From: Protopterus annectens
Taxonomy: Eukaryota > Chordata > Ceratodontiformes > Protopteridae
Length of the DNA stretch: 64,000 nucleotides
Assembly (NCBI RefSeq): GCF_019279795.1
Contig: NC_056743.1
Span: 626,409,914-626,473,913, forward strand
Direction: 5' to 3'
In this document: in pieces, positions 18,578-28,589 of the stretch
How the letters are laid out: every line of letters begins with the position of its first letter
Numbering within the stretch: the stretch's first letter is position 1
Translations under genes and position numbers: made by a program
The notes under the pieces: generated by a model
The model's input: the letters and a program-made list of their open reading frames with translations, nothing else
What the model was told of the DNA's origin: nothing
Databases searched by the model: none

Positions 18578-20400
18578 GCAGCTAGATTTAAGGTCTTAAG
18601 CTGGCTGCAAAGTATCTGATTGTTGTGCTGTGTCAGCAGCTGTGGGATTTGAGGCAAAACCCAGGGTGGTTCTTGTGTTAAGTTCTTTAAGATTGGGTAC
18701 CAGTGCTGGCGTGGCCAGTCTGGTGCAATCAGGATCATTTTTGGCTCTTCCTGCCTGGCTTTTATGAGTACCTTTGGAAGGAGAGGTAAAGGAGGGAAGG
18801 CGTACACTTGTAGTTTTTTCCAGCTGAATGAGAGGGCATCCACTTTCCATGCTTGTGGATGGTAGCTCCTTGTGCAGAATTTCTGTAATTGGCAGTTCTT
18901 TGGGGAAGCAAACAGATCTATGTCCGGTTTCCACCATTTTTGTGTTATCATTCTGAATATTTGTGGGTTCAGTTCCCATTCGTGTGGGTCCATAATGTTT
19001 CTGCTTAGGTAGTCTGCCAGTGTGTTTTTCTCTCCTGGCAGGAATTGTGCTTGCAGATGAACTTGGTAGTTTAGAGCTGTGTTCCACAAGGTCACGGCTT
19101 GTCTGCAGAGGGGGTAGGAGTGTGTGCCCCCTTGCTTGTTTATGTACCACATAACTGTGGTGTTGTCTGTCTTTAGTAGTAATTGCCCTGGTTGCAGTAG
19201 GTCCATGAAAGCTATAATAGCATTTTGTACAGCTAGCATCTCTTTTTGATTGATGTGGAGATGTCTTTGCTCTGTGGGCCACTCGCCCTGGATACATTTT
19301 CCTGCCATGTGTGCTCCCCAGGCGTAATCCGATGCATCTGTTGTCAGTGTTGCCTGGCTGTGAGTTGAGTGAAAGGCTGTCCCTTGTTGAGGTGACAAGC
19401 TTGTGCCCACCATCAAAACTCCTGTTGTAGGCGAGGAATTAGTGGTATAACTGTTTCTAAACTTTGACAGTGTTGAGACCATACACTCTTTAGGTACCAT
19501 TGTAGTTTCCTCATATGCAGTCTGGCATATGGAATTAGTAGTATGCAAGATGCCATGTAATCCAAGGCCTGCAGAATTTTTCTTGCAGGGAGTTGGGTCT
19601 TTGTTGCCATTAATTGAAAATATCGAGTCAGTTGTCCTTGCTTGTCTGGCATGAGATAAGCCATCTGGGCTGTTGTGTTCAAGCTGGCACCCAAGAATAT
19701 TATCTGTTGTGAGGGCACTAGTTTTGATTTATTTTCATTTACTGTGTACCCCAGGCAACTTAAGTACGCCAGATGCTTTAGTAGAATGTCCTTGCTCTCT
19801 GCTTGAATCAGGCAGTCGTCCAGGTATGGATAAATTTGAATTCCTTTTTGCCTGAAAAATGCAATTACTGGTGTCAGGCACTTTGTGAAGACCCTGGGCG
19901 CAGTAGATAAGCCAAAGGGCAGTGCAGAGAATTGATGATGCATTGAATCAGCTAGAAATCTGAGGTATCTTCTGCAGTTTTGTCTGATAGGGACATGCAA
20001 GTATGCCTCTGAGGTCCAATGTCACGAGCCAAGCTTTCTTGCCCAGCATGGGAAGAAGCTGCTGTAGTGTCAACATCTTGAATTTCAGTACATTCAGGTA
20101 AGTGTTTAGTGTAGAAAGGTCCAGAATGGGTCTCCAGGCTTTGTCCTTTCTGGGAACCAGAAAAGAGTCTTGAGTAAAATCCTTGTTCCTGTGGTGGTAC
20201 CTTTTGAATAGCTCTCATGTCCATGAGTGCTGTAATTTGTCTTTGAGCCTCTGCTCATTGATTTGGTGGCAGATTTGGCATTCATTTTAGCTTTGGCAGG
20301 GTGTGAAAATGGAACCTGTAACCTTGAGATAAAATGTTGAGAACCCATTTGTCCTTGGTGATGCAATGCCAGTTGTGATATAAACATGCCAGTTTTCCTC
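18562..20400 (-). pseudogene. DIRS-4 pol: reverse transcriptase, RNase H, methyltransferase-like
   Basis: The 195-residue frame 20000-19413 holds motif B (LPFGLSTAPRVF) and motif C (YPYLDDCLIQ). Motif A and the fingers are upstream in other frames. A 328-residue frame, 19548-18562, carries RNase H (TTDASDYAWGAHM, HINQKEMLAV, KTDNTTVMWYINKQ, NTLADYLSRN) followed by DIDLFASPKN, YAFPPLPLLPK and LIAPDWPRQHWYP. RNase H and the methyltransferase-like region are thus uninterrupted, one of the better preserved examples here. Pol ends as LNLAAWKIP, overlapping the recombinase start. Confidence 0.83.
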
Positions 20401-20449
20401 CGAAGGGGGCTGCCAAGAGAGAGCTGTTTGGCAGCTGTAGTGGAAAGTC

Positions 20450-21689
20450 ATTGAGTCTGTTTTTTTATAAGATTGATGCCTGTCTTCTTTTTGGCCTGGT
20501 GTGCCCCACTGTCGAGGCCTGTAAGGGCCTTGTGTCTGACCTCTACCTCTTGGACGTCTGTATCTGCCCCTTTGAGGTCTGTCTGACTGGAAAGGACCAA
20601 TTTTATGTTGGCCAATTTCTGCTGAAACGAGGAGGCTGAACCTGTAAGAAATCTTTTTTTAATACCTCCTCTGCCTTAACTCCAAACAGCACATCCCACT
20701 GCAAAGGTGCATCCAATAATTTTACCGTAACATGATCTGGTAATGTATGTTCTTTTAACCAAGCATGCCTTCTAATGACAGAGCCTGTAACTGCTGCTCT
20801 ACAGGAGGCCTCTAAGGAGTCAAACCCACATTGCAAAGTATGTTTTCCCACTTGTTCAGCAGCATGCAATAAATCCTGCATTTCTTTTAAGTTAGGAGGA
20901 CCTGAATCTGGAAGCATCTTTTGTTTCAACTGAGACATCAAAAATTGCTGATATTTTAGCATGTGAAACTGGCAATTCAAGGCTCTCATTGCTAAAGTTG
21001 CAGACGTATATACCTTATTTCCCCATCTGTCTAAAGCTCTGGAATCTGTCAGAGGGAACTGGGTTTTTTGCTGATGAAGCCTTAATCCCTTTGGGTCCCT
21101 GAAAAATAGTTTCAGGGTCAGCAACAGGGCTTTTGTACAGAAACTTGAGAGTCAGGGACTCTAATATCTATCTGGTTTAACTGGGGCTGGGGGTAAGGAG
21201 TCAGGGTTCAAACTGGATTCAGTGTACACATCATCCACAATGTCAAGAACTGGCAGAATAGCAAGGGGTCTGGTTTTGAGGCAATAAAAGGAAATCTCTG
21301 AGCCTTTTCTTGGATTCTGAATAGTCCTGACCTTCCCAATGGAAATGCGCCCTCATGGTATGTAAGGTCTCCCTAAAGGAATAATCCTCAGGCGGAGAGG
21401 CTGACTGAATTGATTCCTCAGCATCAGAATCCTCATAAGGGGGGTAAAGAATATCCTAGGTCCGAGGAAGAGTCAGAGGAAATGGACACCTGGTCAGAAG
21501 ATTCATAGTATGCATCCTGTCTGGGCCTTTTATCAGGAGGGGGATAGGACCCCTGATCAGGGTGATTAGGTCCTCGGCCATTTTTAGCATTTGTTTCTTA
21601 GGCATGAAAGCTTGTCCTGGAGAGAGCTGTGTCTGTTTCTTTGCTTTTAAGGGGGGCTTAGACTTAACAGAGGGTTTAATGTCTTCTGC
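20450..21689 (-). pseudogene. DIRS-4 gag (N-terminus missing)
   Basis: The frame 21124-20603 holds the conserved core: HTLQCGFDSLEASCRAAVTG, LPDHVTVKLLDAPL, then FGVKAEEVLKK and LQVQPPRFSRNWP, with a deletion after EEVLKK. Upstream frames up to 21689 give the acidic middle and MPKKQMLKMAEDLITLIRG. The Cys-rich N-terminus is replaced at about 21689 by the second gag. Confidence 0.75.
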
Positions 21690-23189
21690 TTTAGTACCAA
21701 ACAAAGTATCATGTTGTAATGGTGCATCTAATAATTTTGCTTTAACATGATCAGGCAGATTATGTTCCTTTAACCAAGCATGCCTTCTAATAACAGAACC
21801 TGTAACAGCGGCCCTGCAAGAGGCCCTCCAGTGAATCATAACCACATTGCAAAGTATGCTTTCCCACTTGTTCAGCTGCATGCAATAAATCCTGCAATTC
21901 CTTGTTCTCTGAACATGCAGTATTTATCAACATTTTCTGTTTAAGCAGAGACGTTAAATATTGCTGATATTTAAGCATATGAATTGACAATTTAAAAGCC
22001 CTTAGACAAGGTAGCAGAAGTGTAGACTTTTTTTCCCCATCTGTCTACAGCCCTAGAATCCCTATCAGAGGGGACAGGGTTTTTTGCAGTGGAAGCTTTA
22101 ACCCCTTTGGGACCCTGAGATATAGTTTCTGGGTCAGCAGCGGGGCTTTTATAAAGGAATTTATGAGAATCCGAGACACTGTAGTATCTGTCTGGCTTAG
22201 CAGGTGCAGGGGGTAAAGAGACAGGGGACAGGCCGGACTCTGAAAATACATCTACAATGTCTAGAACAGGTGGAATAGCAAGGGGTCTGTGCTGAGGAAG
22301 TAGCAGAAAATCCCTGAGCCTTTTTTTAGATTCAGAATAATCTTGGCTCTCCCAGTGGAAATGCTCCCTCATGGTATGCAGGGTTTCCTCAAAAGAATAA
22401 TCCTCAGGAGGAGAGGCTGAAGGAATGGATTCTTCAGCATCAGAATCCTCATAGGGAAGCATGGAATAATCCTGTTCAGAAGAGGAATCAGAGGAAATAG
22501 AAACCTGATCAGAAGAATCATACTCTGTCTCTTGCCTACGCCTCTTATCAGGAGGGGGATGTGAGCCCCCGATCAAAGTTATTAGGTCTTCGGCCATTTT
22601 CAGCATCTGTTTTTTAGGCATGGAAGTCCGATTAGGAGAATGCTGTACTTGTTTCTTTGTCTTTGAAGCTGAAGAAGGCTTAATATACAGTTGAGTAGGT
22701 CTGAAGACACCCTCAGAAGCAGATGCCTGCTCAGCGGCTCCGGACCCAGAGGGAATGATTTCTGAGTGTCCAATACCTTGAGTATCCAGAGGCCCAGTCG
22801 GCTTCACGTGGGAGTCGGAAGCGGCCTGTGGCTCTGAGGTAGCGGGCGCCAGGGGCTGCGAAAGCGCCTCACTGAGAACCGGCGACTGGCCTAACAGAGG
22901 CCTCGTCATCGGTTTTGGACCTAGGATGCCTACCCTTTCCTTGTCCTTGCGTTTTTTGTAAACTGCAGTTGTCGGCTGTTCCGAAGGCATTATATAATTA
23001 AATCTTCGGCCAAAGTAATGAAATGCAAAATCGAACCGACGCTTAATAGTGCGTTGGTTAAATCTAGCACAAAATCGACAGCTAGCAACGTTGTGATCAG
23101 GGCCTAGGCAAGGAATACAGTTAAGAGTGAAAATCCTTAAGAGGTATTTGCTTCCCACAAGAAATACAATTGTTAACTTTTTCTGACAT
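21690..23189 (-). pseudogene. Second gag, N-terminal two thirds (assigned to DIRS-3)
   Basis: This gag starts at an ATG at 23189. The frame from 23158 to 21992 (388 residues) is the longest uninterrupted gag N-terminal segment in the window: CIPCLGPDHNVASCRFC, basic KKRKDKERV, MPKKQMLKMAEDLITLIGG, acidic EDSDAEESIPSASPPED and KPDRYYSVSDSHKFLY. A shift near 22015 is followed by HTLQCGYDSLEG and LPDHVKAKLLDAPL, ending at the junction with DIRS-4 near 21690 right after FGTKAED. Confidence 0.75.
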
Positions 23190-23515
23190 CGGTCTGGAGC
23201 AAGAAAAAAGTTTCCCCAACAGGGTACTTGGCTTTAATTAAGACTTTGGTTCTGAAATTCGGATTTGAAAATCTCAGGAGTCAGCCGACTGGCACTTGCG
23301 AACTGCTTTTGCTTCGGGCAAGAAAGACTGGAGAAAATGGTGTCGGCTGCATCTTTTATACCCCTGGCATACTGACGTCAGGGAAGAGGCGACAGCAACC
23401 GATGCCGGACCTAGACTTTGGAATTCTGGCCGACTGGAATTCTGGCCGACTGAGGGTAGCCTGCCTGCAGGATAACCCAAGGCTAATGACTGCAACAGGG
23501 AAACACGATGAACAT
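23190..23515 (-). promoter_or_regulatory. Right (5') ITR assigned to DIRS-3
   Basis: The leader lies upstream of gag. A TATA-like element (complement of CTTTTATACCCC near 23352-23363) and TGACGTCA (23372-23379) are on the minus strand. A 17-bp unit, GGAATTCTGGCCGACTG, is tandemly duplicated at about 23420-23453. The tip GAACAT ends at 23515. Confidence 0.7.
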
Positions 23516-23900
23516 CACCCTGTCCTTATGAAACACCAAAAGGGACGACAAGCCATAAGGCTTGAAGCTCAGACACTTGTCTGGCAGAAATAAGGGCTAA
23601 CAAAAGTGCAGTCTTCCAACAGCAATGTTGCAAGGTAGCTGAAGCAGCAGGCTCACAAGGAGCCTGAGTCAATTTTTCCAAAACAAAATTAACATCCCAG
23701 GGAGGATGAAGAAGCTTCCTGGGAGGGCCTAACATGAAGGGTGCCTTTAAAGAATTGTTTAGCTTCAAATCTAGAAGCTAAGAGAGGAGATAAAGGCAGA
23801 CAAGCAAGAGACAACCGACAAATGGTCCTTAACAGAATAAGCCAACCCAGCACTGAACAATTCGCACAAACAGGAAAGAACCAAAGGAACATCCACAGAA
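23516..23900 (-). pseudogene. DIRS-11 tyrosine recombinase fragment
   Basis: The frame 23768-23526 reads WDVNFVLEKLTQAPCEPAAS, then WKTALLLALISARQVSELQAL. This matches the block WDLNFVLEKLTLPPFEPA...SARRVSELQAL of the young copies, including the first catalytic Arg. The C-terminal half with H-x-x-R and Tyr is not present; the sequence is interrupted at 23516. Confidence 0.75.
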
Positions 23901-24029
23901 AGTGGATCCAGGTTACGAGACAGATACCAAACAGAAAACTTCTTCTATTTGGTTTCCTCGCCTCTTGCAGGACCCAAAGCACATCTTCCGAAAAAAGGTG
24001 TAGAAGCAAAATCCTATCATCCACAGCGT

Positions 24030-25660
24030 CAGTTGAAGAGTGTGGAGATGGATGACAAATCCCTTGTCTTGTGCGAGTAGATCCCACCTTGTGGGGTAGC
24101 TTGTGATGACTGCCCTTGGCTAAATGCAGAAGAGGGAACCAGTGCTGTCTTGGCCAAAAGGGAGTCCCCAACAAGATTTTGGAAGCATACTGTTGAATTT
24201 TGAACAGGAATTTTGAAATGAGGGAAGGCATAAAGAAACATCCCCTTCCAAGAAAGAGAGACCATCCACCTTCCACACCAGAGGACCTGGGGCTCTGGCA
24301 CAAAATAGAGGAAGTCATCTGTGGACTCTGGCACAAAATAGAGGAAGCTGTCTGTTCAGAGGGGAGACAAATAGATCTACTTGAGTACCCACTGGTGGAC
24401 AATGTCCAGAAACACATCCCAGTGAAGCATCAATTTGTGGGATTGAGATAAGGACCTACTCAGAGTGATTGCCACAATGTTTTGACATGAGGGAATGTAA
24501 ACTGCCTGAAGAGTCGCTTGATAGTTGACAGCAAGATCCCATACCAGGAGTGCCAACCAGTTTACATACCACATCACTGTGGTGGTGTTTGTACATACCT
24601 TGAAAGGTCCCAGGGAGAAAAAGAGGATGAAACACCTAAAGAACCAGCAGAAGGGCTCTCATCTCTGACACTGAAGTGCTCCTTCTGTTGAAGAGGAGAC
24701 CAGAACCCCTGCACCTTTAGGAAGACAAAAGCTGCTCCCCATCCAAAGCATCTGTGAACAGCTCTTGAGAGCGAAGACAGGGATGAAGAGGGAGCCCTGG
24801 ATTTAAGGATAACTGTTGGATCCACCAGTTTAGTTCCTTCTTGAGACAAGGTAGAGGAATTACAAATTCTAGGGGATGTGCATGTTGAAGCCAAACTGAC
24901 TTCAGAAGCCAATGAAACTTCATGTGAAGTTTGGCCAGAGGAAGCATAGGGATGGTGGACTCCATGAATCCCACAGCTCTCAAACTCCCTGGCTTTAATG
25001 GAGGCCAGAGAAACAAGAGTTTGAAAGAAGGAAATGAATTTGAGTCAAGGCCTTGGAAGGAGGCTGGGTTGCCAGCATAGGCACTGTCTGAATCCTGCAA
25101 CCGGAAAAACATGGTCCTGTGAAGGAGTCAGAGAAGATTTTTTGAAGTTTATTGTAAACCTTAAGCTCTGAAGGAGAGAGAAGGCAAAATGGAAATTTTG
25201 CGAGAGGATCATTGGAGAGGATGCCTGAAACAGGCCGTTCAAGTAGAGAAATACTGGATCACCTGAAGCATGCAAAAAGCAATCACATTAGTGAGGCATT
25301 TGGGTGAATACCTTTGGGGCAGTATAAAGGGCAAAGCAGAGAACTGAAAATGTCAGGAAGCAGAGAAACGCAAAAAAATCCTGAAAAGGGGATGAATCGG
25401 AATACAGAGACAAGCACACTTGAGATCAGAGACAATATAAGCCTGAGGAAGGAAAACAGGGAACAAAATCTGAAGGGACAACACTGAAAAGTGGGCACCT
25501 CCAGAAAAGTGCTTAGATGAGTGAGGTCTACAATTGGTCTCAAATTACCGTCTTTTCTGGCTACCAGATATCCTGGAGTAAAACTCCCTCCCACTTTGGG
25601 ACACAGGCACATCTTGAGCAGTACCCTGAAGTCAAATGGTCCTGAAAAATTCTTCACAAG
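24030..25660 (-). pseudogene. DIRS-11 pol remnant
   Basis: The reverse transcriptase fingers are recognisable at 25560-25490 (YLVARKDGNLRPIVDLTHLS, matching LFLVPRKDKAWRPILDLSxLN). RNase H traces follow: FTDALDGEQLLSS near 24730 and MMWYVNWLALLVW near 24570-24540, then the start of the DLSRN-like segment. No intact YLDD was found. Many frameshifts and deletions are present, and the methyltransferase-like region is only hinted at near 24100-24160. Confidence 0.65.
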
Positions 25661-25699
25661 CAGGCTGAGGAATACTCATAAAAGGAAGAAGGGATTTCC

Positions 25700-26714
25700 A
25701 CACCATGAAATACCTCTGGCAAATAATGGACAAAGTCCATGAATCCTGAGTAATCTGTAGCCAAAAGGAAGAGAGAGAGGCAAATAGAAAGAGGAGCGTG
25801 ACTGGGAAAAAAACTGACAGTCAAGACAGCACCTGGTTTATCTGGAAATAAAGACTTCAGAGTCCCTGAAGTCTGAGTAGCCTTAGCAGGAGCAGCCCGC
25901 TTACCACCCTTCTTGCCCTTAGGAGGGCGAGATTGCCTGCAAACAAAAGCTACCTTATTGGGGTAGCTTCTCTGAAATTTAGAAAGAGGAGAAACAAATA
26001 TGTTTGAGTTCCTGTAAAGCCTTCCCCTTATCCTGAAGGTACTTAAATGAGGCAACCATCAACTTAGCTTTAATATAATCAGGTAATGTTTGAAGCCGAA
26101 GCCAATAATACCTCCTCATCATTGACCCAAAAGCAGCAGCACTAGAAGAAGCATCTGCTGCATCATAACTACGCTTGATGGAATGATGAGACACCTGTGA
26201 GGAAGTCCCTAACAGGGAAAGAGCAGAAGTTATACCCTCAGTCTGGAATATCAGAAATAACCAGACAAGCCTGAGATAGGAGTGCCAACACATACCTGGA
26301 CATATAGGTCTGATAATTAATAGCCCTAAAAAACCTTCTTGCCTAGTCTTTCCATCAGAAGGCAGTAAATTAGGCGAAGGAAGCAACTGAGAGGGTTTGT
26401 CAGAAGCTAGACACACCACTGAGTGGTCAGCAGCAGGACACTTGTATAAAAAGTTACAGTCCTCAGGCACCCTATAAAACCTATCAGGTTTCTTGGAAGC
26501 AGAGGACTGAGAATCAGGTGCTTTAGAGGCATTGGAAAACGCATCCAAGAAAGCAGCCAAAACAGGAGGAATAGCAGGTTTAGGAGATTCCACCTGCAGC
26601 ATCTCATAGTACCTCTTATGGATCTCCGAGACCTCAGCACAATCCCATTTAAAAATTCCATCACCCTGGAGATTGTGCCCCCAAAAGAAACCTCTTCAAA
26701 GGGAGTAGCAGGAC
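25700..26714 (-). pseudogene. DIRS-11 gag, C-terminal part
   Basis: Frames show TPFEEVSFGGTI near 26690, AIPPVLAAFLDAFSNASKAP and KKPDRFYRVPEDCNFLYKCP, direct counterparts of AIPPVLDI and KPDRYYRVPDSHKFLYK in the young copies. SYDAADASSSAAAFGSMMRR and LPDYIKAKLMVASF then follow, matching FDSLEASCRAAVTGSVIRR and LPDHVKAKLLDAPL. The gene continues upstream at 52101 on the far side of DIRS-5. Confidence 0.75.
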
Positions 26715-27136
26715 AGTACAGTTGTGTACACTTACCATAAATGTAGATGTTCGAGTGTATTCACTGTTGCAGTCATCACACTTGGGTTATCCTGCCAGGG
26801 GTAGCCCTCAGTCGGCCCGAATACCAGAGGCTTAGTATTTGTGCACCGGTTGCTGTTGCTCCCCCCTCAGTCGGCCCGAATACCAGAGGCTTAGTATTTG
26901 TGCGCCGGTTGCTGTTGCTCCAGGACTGACGTCAGGTCGTCAGTGGTATAAAAACAGGCAGCCGACACCATTACATCAGTTTTTCTTGCCCCAAATGTCA
27001 GGAGCCCCCAAACAGGGAGCTAAGCTATGGTGGAATAACACCACCAGTAGAAAGTAAATACCAAAAATCACTGCAAGGAGTGAGGGAGAGAAAATGGGAG
27101 AGAGAGAGAAAGACAAAGAGGATGGAGGGTGGGAAA
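26715..27136 (-). mobile_element. DIRS-5 segment 1 of 4 (left ITR)
   Basis: The left tip AGTACAG at 26715 directly follows DIRS-11 gag. This is a subfamily II ITR with TGACGTCA (26927-26934) and TATAAAAA (26947-26954) facing into the element. It stops at 27136 in GGGAAA where DIRS-6 inserted, and continues at 31786 with CCAGGACTGC. The four segments add to 5508 bp, the size of a complete copy. Confidence 0.85.
26805..26921. repeat. 59-bp tandem duplication in the DIRS-5 left ITR
   Basis: Two adjacent copies (about 26805-26863 and 26864-26921) begin CCCTCAGTCGGCCCGAATAC and end in GGTTGCTGTTGCTC, differing at one or two bases. The other ITRs have one copy. It lies just upstream of the CRE-like and TATA boxes. 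Confidence 0.85.
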
Positions 27137-27330
27137 AGTACTGTTGCAGTCATTACATTTGGGTTATCTGCTTGCAGGTAGCCCTCAGTCAGCCTGATTA
27201 TCAAACTCTTGGGTCCTGCGTCAGTTGCTGTCTCATCTTCCATGACGTCAGGTAGTCAGGGGTATAAAGCATGCAAAGCCGACACCATTACATCAGTTTT
27301 TCTTGCCCCAGATGTCAGGTGCCCCCATAA
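27137..27330 (+). promoter_or_regulatory. DIRS-6 left ITR
   Basis: This is a subfamily II ITR lacking its outermost 50 bp. TGACGTCA is at 27243-27250 and TATAAAGC at 27263-27270 on the plus strand. The inner limit is near the segment CAGATGTCAGGTGCCCCC. Confidence 0.7.
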
Positions 27331-27454
27331 TGGGGAGCAATTATATACAAGGTTACACCTCCAACAAAAAGCAAATACACCAGAAAGCTTTATAGTAAAC
27401 AAGAAGAGAGGTATAAGTCAATAGAAATCAGGGGGCTGGAAGGAGGATAACCAG

Positions 27455-27555
27455 GACTGCAACAGTGAATACAGTCGAACATCTACATTTATGGTAAGTG
27501 TGCACAACTGTACTAGGTTCTTCGTGTTTCACTGTTGCAGTCATTACATTTGGGT
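27455..27555. other. DIRS-6 internal complementary region
   Basis: The left-tip complement ends in ACTGTACT at 27514, followed by AGGTTCTTCGTG and on to CATTTGGGT. The left-tip half is complete here although the actual left tip is deleted, so the deletion happened after or during the last integration. Confidence 0.8.
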
Positions 27556-27587
27556 AGATTCCCAAAGCTAAGGAATGGAGGAGGCAA

Positions 27588-28586
27588 TTAGAGAGCATTA
27601 GGACCAACTATTAGGCCCTGCAAGACTGCAGTGGCAAAAACAGCTCTGGATTTAGAAAAAATTGGCAAGTGGTAATGCTTGGTGAAGGTATGTACAGAAC
27701 TCCAGGTAGCAGCTTCTAGGATGTCCCTGGTAGGAACACCGCTGAGAAAGGCTGTAGAAGTAGATGCAGCCCTGGTGGAATGGGGTCTTATCCCCTGTGG
27801 GGTAGGTTTTCCATGGTGCTTATAACAGAAATGAATGCAATGGCCTATCCACTTTTGCTTTGAAATGGCCTTCACCTCTGCCCCTGCAGCAGAGGTAAAC
27901 AGCAGCTGTTCAGATTTCCTGAGAGGCTTAGTCCTGTCAAAGTAAAACCTAAGTTGTCTGTGCACATCCAATGAGTGCAGTATTTGTTCCCCTTTGTTCT
28001 GTGAATTAGAAAAGAAGGTTGGCAAATGAATGGACTGATTAAGGGCCACACTGGATACCACCTTGGGCATAAAGGAAGGATTGGTCCTGAGGGACACCCT
28101 GTCCACATGAAAAATGAAAGGCTCCACTGCCATGAGGGCCTGTAATTCAGACACCCTTCTTGCTGAAGAGATGGGTAGAAGGAAGGCCAATTACCAAGAA
28201 AGGAATTTCAATTCTGCAGTTGTAGCTGGCTCAAAGGGAGTTAGAGTGAGCTTTTCCAATACAAAGTTAAGGTCCCAGGCTGGAGTAGGGGCTCTCCTGG
28301 GTGGTCTTAAGTTTTTGGCCCCTCTGAGGAATTGCTTCAGCAGTGGGTGAGAGAAGGGGGGTGGCTCCGTATTACAATGTGCTGAAATGGCCGAGGCATG
28401 AATTTTAATAGAAGAGAAGGAAAGACCCTTGTGAGGCATCTCTGTTAAATATTGAGGAATATGTGGTAAATTGGGCACTATTGTGCCCATCCCCTGAGTT
28501 TGGCTCCAGGAACAGAATCTTTTCCACTTTTCAGCAAAGGACTTTCTGGTACTAGGCCTCCTTGCCTCCAGAATGACATCCAGCAC
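27588..28586 (-). pseudogene. DIRS-6 tyrosine recombinase (single in-frame stop)
   Basis: The recombinase begins DVILEARRPSTRKSF and runs nearly intact. One stop at about 28190 falls within LSWKTAFLL (a Lys codon changed to TAA). The catalytic Arg in SSARRVSELQAL, HSTRAASTSTAFLSG (H-x-x-R) and FTKHYHLPIFSK (Tyr) are all kept. Three residues are missing in ISKQTISKWIGHC. It is one of the best preserved recombinases in the window by residue content. Confidence 0.84.
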
Positions 28587-28589
28587 TTG

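Larger units (their letters stand above)
17005..21689 (-). mobile_element. DIRS-4, 5'-truncated DIRS retrotransposon inside DIRS-3
   Basis: The left tip is at 17005, directly after the DIRS-3 reverse transcriptase sequence ending AGAGAA. It has a left ITR, ICR, YR, pol and gag, but gag stops near 21689 in its N-terminal third and a second gag begins at once. Its own right ITR is therefore missing. Either DIRS-4 was truncated by a non-homologous deletion that joined it to DIRS-3, or one element carries a tandem gag duplication; the two gag segments look clearly diverged, which favours the first. Confidence 0.78.
23516..26714 (-). mobile_element. DIRS-11, older DIRS family: YR, pol and gag C-terminal half
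   Basis: This is a clearly diverged DIRS element on the minus strand. YR at 23516-23900, pol from about 24030 to 25660 and gag from about 25700 to 26714 keep the family order. Its gag is cut at 26714 by DIRS-5, and the N-terminal gag resumes at 52101. At the low side the YR is cut at 23516 by the DIRS-3 right tip, just after the frame VVPFGVFHKDRV. Many stops and shifts mark it as the oldest layer and the landing pad for the nest. Confidence 0.8.
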
